Source: Alphaproteobacteria bacterium UBA3768
GTDB taxonomy: Bacteria; Pseudomonadota; Alphaproteobacteria; CAAHEQ01; UBA3637
Direction of reading: 5' to 3'
DNA length: 64,000 bases
NCBI GenBank assembly: GCA_002372315.1
Contig: DFFU01000027.1
Location: 1 to 64,000, forward strand
Positions 62,597 to 64,000 of the stretch are shown in pieces; position 1 is the first letter of the stretch, and each line of letters starts with the position of its first letter. The notes below the pieces were generated by a model. The model worked only from the letters and a program-made list of their open reading frames with translations, was not told the origin of the DNA and searched no databases. A program made the position numbers and the translations under genes.

Positions 62597-63103
62597 TTAA
62601 ACATTCTGAGGCAGATGCTTTAAGGCTTCTGCCTTTTTTGCTTCTTCTGCTGCTTTTTCAGCTTTCTTCTTTTCTCTACGCTTCTCTTTTTGTTTTTCTT
62701 TGCGAGCATTAGCCAACTTGACCTCTTTCTCACAAAAATCTACAATCTGTTTATCCAAGCAACCACGAGAGACTGCTTCGTAAAACTTTGTTAAGAACTC
62801 CACTTTTTGTTGTGGTTCTAACATTTGCATATTACAACGATAGATTCTCTTGCCGCCCAGACGAACCGTAAAGATAGATTTCTTACGCTTATCATCTAAG
62901 TCCACCAATAACTTCATCATTCGGTTCTCTTTCTTCCAAAGGTCCTCTTTAAAGTTCTTGATGTTGAATTTAATCAAGTCCAAGACACGTTGTTTACATA
63001 CATCAAAAGAGACTAAACCTTCATCTCTTGTTGTTGCCATCGGCACAATGCCATAGCTTCCCATAAAGTCTTCAATCGAGACCACATTTACATTTTCTGA
63101 CAT
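62597..63103 (-). CDS. Hypothetical protein with Lys/Glu/Ala-rich coiled-coil tail, 168 aa
   Basis: The N-terminal 110 residues are a mixed domain (IFTVRLGGKRIYRCNMQML, a possible beta-hairpin) of unknown type. The last 40 are a highly charged helix (KQKEKRREKKKAEKAAEEAKK), which could bind nucleic acid. AAAGGA lies 7 bases upstream of the ATG. It lies in the integrase-linked region and is unlike the chromosomal genes nearby. Confidence 0.7.
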   Translation of the reverse strand: MSENVNVVSIEDFMGSYGIVPMATTRDEGLVSFDVCKQRVLDLIKFNIKNFKEDLWKKENRMMKLLVDLDDKRKKSIFTVRLGGKRIYRCNMQMLEPQQKVEFLTKFYEAVSRGCLDKQIVDFCEKEVKLANARKEKQKEKRREKKKAEKAAEEAKKAEALKHLPQNV

Positions 63104-63144
63104 TTTAATTTTCCTTTCTTTTAATCAGATTTTTTACACCTTTA

Positions 63145-63157
63145 CGGGACCATCCCG
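63145..63157. repeat. Inverted repeat in the leader of the 168-aa gene
   Basis: CGGGA-CCA-TCCCG is a perfect 5-bp stem with a 3-base loop, 42 bases before the 63103 start. It may be an operator or RNA hairpin. Confidence 0.5.
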
Positions 63158-63234
63158 CATCGGTGAGCAAGATAATATGCATTTAGAAAAATAAAACAAG
63201 CCCATCAAAATTAAAATTTTTGAAAAATGCCCAT

Positions 63235-63274
63235 TTTCGATATATTTCGATATATTTCGATATATTAGGATATA
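63235..63274. repeat. Array of four 10-bp repeats (TTTCGATATA)
   Basis: Three exact copies (63235-63244, 63245-63254, 63255-63264) and a fourth (63265-63274, TTAGGATATA) matching 8 of 10. The period equals about one DNA turn, so each copy faces the same side. It lies between the divergent 63103 and S66 genes. Confidence 0.9.
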
Positions 63275-63348
63275 CTTTTTATTTTTAGGTCGGGTCAAAT
63301 TTTAGTGATTTTTGCCCCACTTTGAATCCGAAATTATAAAAAAATGAC

Positions 63349-63367
63349 CGAATCGGTGAACGATTCG
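63349..63367. promoter_or_regulatory. Inverted repeat next to the S66 gene promoter
   Basis: CGAATC (63349-63354) and GATTCG (63362-63367) around GGTGAAC, just upstream of the -35 box at 63370. It is placed like an operator, but TTTT follows, so a terminator is also possible. Confidence 0.5.
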
Positions 63368-63369
63368 TT

Positions 63370-63398
63370 TTGACAAACAAACTAAAAGAATGTAAAAT
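63370..63398 (+). promoter_or_regulatory. Promoter of the S66 peptidase gene
   Basis: TTGACA (63370-63375), 17-bp spacer, TAAAAT (63393-63398), 23 bases before the ATG. Confidence 0.75.
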
Positions 63399-63421
63399 AT
63401 TCCAAAATCCAAGGAGGGTAC

Positions 63422-64000
63422 ATGAAAACACTGATTAAACCAAAAGCATTAAAGCCTGGTGATACTATCGCCAGTATTTCCCTATCGTCTGGTTCTGCTG
63501 GATTATTTCCCAAGCGGTATGAACAAGGTGTCAAACAAATTGAAGAATCCTTTGGGTTAAAAGTTATCCCTACCCCACATGCCCTTTGTAGTCCTGAAGA
63601 AGTTTACGAACACCCTGAATGGCGGCTGAGCGACTTTATGTGGGCTTTTGAAAATCCTGAAATTAAAGGTATCTTGTCTAATATTGGTGGGGATGATACC
63701 ATTCGTATGTTGCCTTTGATGACCGAAAAGCACTTTGAAACGATTTATAATAATCCCAAAATTTTTATGGGGCTGTCAGATACAACAGTTAATCACATGA
63801 TGTGTTTTAAAGCTGGTCTTACAAGTTTTTATTCCCCGTCCTTGCTGTTTGGCTATGCAGAAAATGGGGGGATTCCTGAAATTATGGTAGAAAATACAAA
63901 GAAAACTTTATTTTCAACTACCCCTGTGGGTATCCTGCCCGAAAGTAAAGAATTCATTGTAGAAAATATAGATTGGGGATTGGACAATCCCCCTATGCGA
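63422..64000 (+). CDS. S66 family peptidase, LD-carboxypeptidase/MccF-like (partial, C-terminus beyond window)
   Basis: The frame is open for 193 codons from the ATG at 63422, with AAGGAGGG 3 to 4 bases upstream. LKPGDTIASISLSSGSAG at the start, IKGILSNIGGDDTIRMLP (the family GG-D-s turn) and FMGLSDTT with the catalytic Ser (about residue 121) fit S66. The long N-terminal style is closer to MccF, which hydrolyses microcin C7-type acyl adenylates and gives self-immunity, than to LdcA. The catalytic Glu and His would be outside the window. It is preceded by the 10-bp repeat array and an inverted repeat. Confidence 0.88.
   Translation, partial: MKTLIKPKALKPGDTIASISLSSGSAGLFPKRYEQGVKQIEESFGLKVIPTPHALCSPEEVYEHPEWRLSDFMWAFENPEIKGILSNIGGDDTIRMLPLMTEKHFETIYNNPKIFMGLSDTTVNHMMCFKAGLTSFYSPSLLFGYAENGGIPEIMVENTKKTLFSTTPVGILPESKEFIVENIDWGLDNPPMR

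Overview
The window is AT-rich chromosomal DNA from a Gram-negative bacterium, most likely an uncultured, host- or gut-associated alphaproteobacterium (inference). Supporting points are the run cdsA-rseP-bamA-skp-lpxD-lpxA-lpxI-lpxB with LpxI rather than LpxH, the run ffh-rpsP-rimM-trmD-rplS, a SecA ending in a zinc-binding SEC-C motif, a DUF5665-type protein, and prepilin-like proteins that all start at a GR[ST]M[IV]E site. Nearly every promoter I could read is a sigma70-type TTGAxx/TTGCxx box, a 17-bp spacer and a TAnnnT box.

Layout. 1-691: the start of a secreted, highly repetitive Ser/Thr/Pro/Tyr-rich protein on the minus strand that runs off the left edge. 775-3650: a polyprenyl-phosphate-type glycosyltransferase and a large membrane protein. 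4055-6162: an MBL-fold hydrolase, a small hypothetical and a secreted Cys-rich protein. 6165-12039: yidC-engB-mnmE-hypothetical-mnmG (membrane insertion, ribosome assembly, tRNA U34 modification). 12180-13208: a prepilin-like protein. 13258-16125: a secreted hypothetical, recG and a coupled HNH endonuclease. 16234-19591: a VirB8-like bitopic protein (tentative), then three tandem GNAT acetyltransferases and rluD. 19698-23249: the ffh-rpsP-rimM-trmD-rplS operon behind a strong promoter and a structured leader. 23398-25786: a coiled-coil hypothetical, tRNA-Leu(GAG), superoxide dismutase and a small protein. 25822-34909: secA, a Sel1/TPR-type protein, ychF, bacteriohemerythrin, argS, mtnN and an RNA methyltransferase. 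35015-39687: a second prepilin-like protein with a lectin-like C-terminus, rho, an ART-like protein, a GT2 and a third prepilin-like protein. 39684-46736: mfd, trkA, another possible ART-like protein and a PilT/DotB-family ATPase. 46737-59260: a 13-gene co-directional block for the envelope (ugd, glycosyltransferase, lipoprotein, GST, lipid A genes, Skp, BamA, RseP, CdsA) behind one clear promoter.

59406-64000: tRNA-Thr(GGT), its terminator, a tyrosine recombinase and small genes typical of mobile DNA, an array of 10-bp repeats, and the start of an S66 (LD-carboxypeptidase/MccF-like) peptidase. This looks like the left end of an integrative element inserted at tRNA-Thr; the right end is not in the window.

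The most unusual content is a dispersed set of surface proteins: three prepilin-like proteins with a shared N-terminal signature, two proteins that seem to share a lectin-like C-terminal domain, a repeat-rich secreted protein, and an ATPase of the pilus/secretion superfamily encoded away from any recognisable pilus operon. Together they could belong to one poorly described surface or secretion system, but the window does not prove that.
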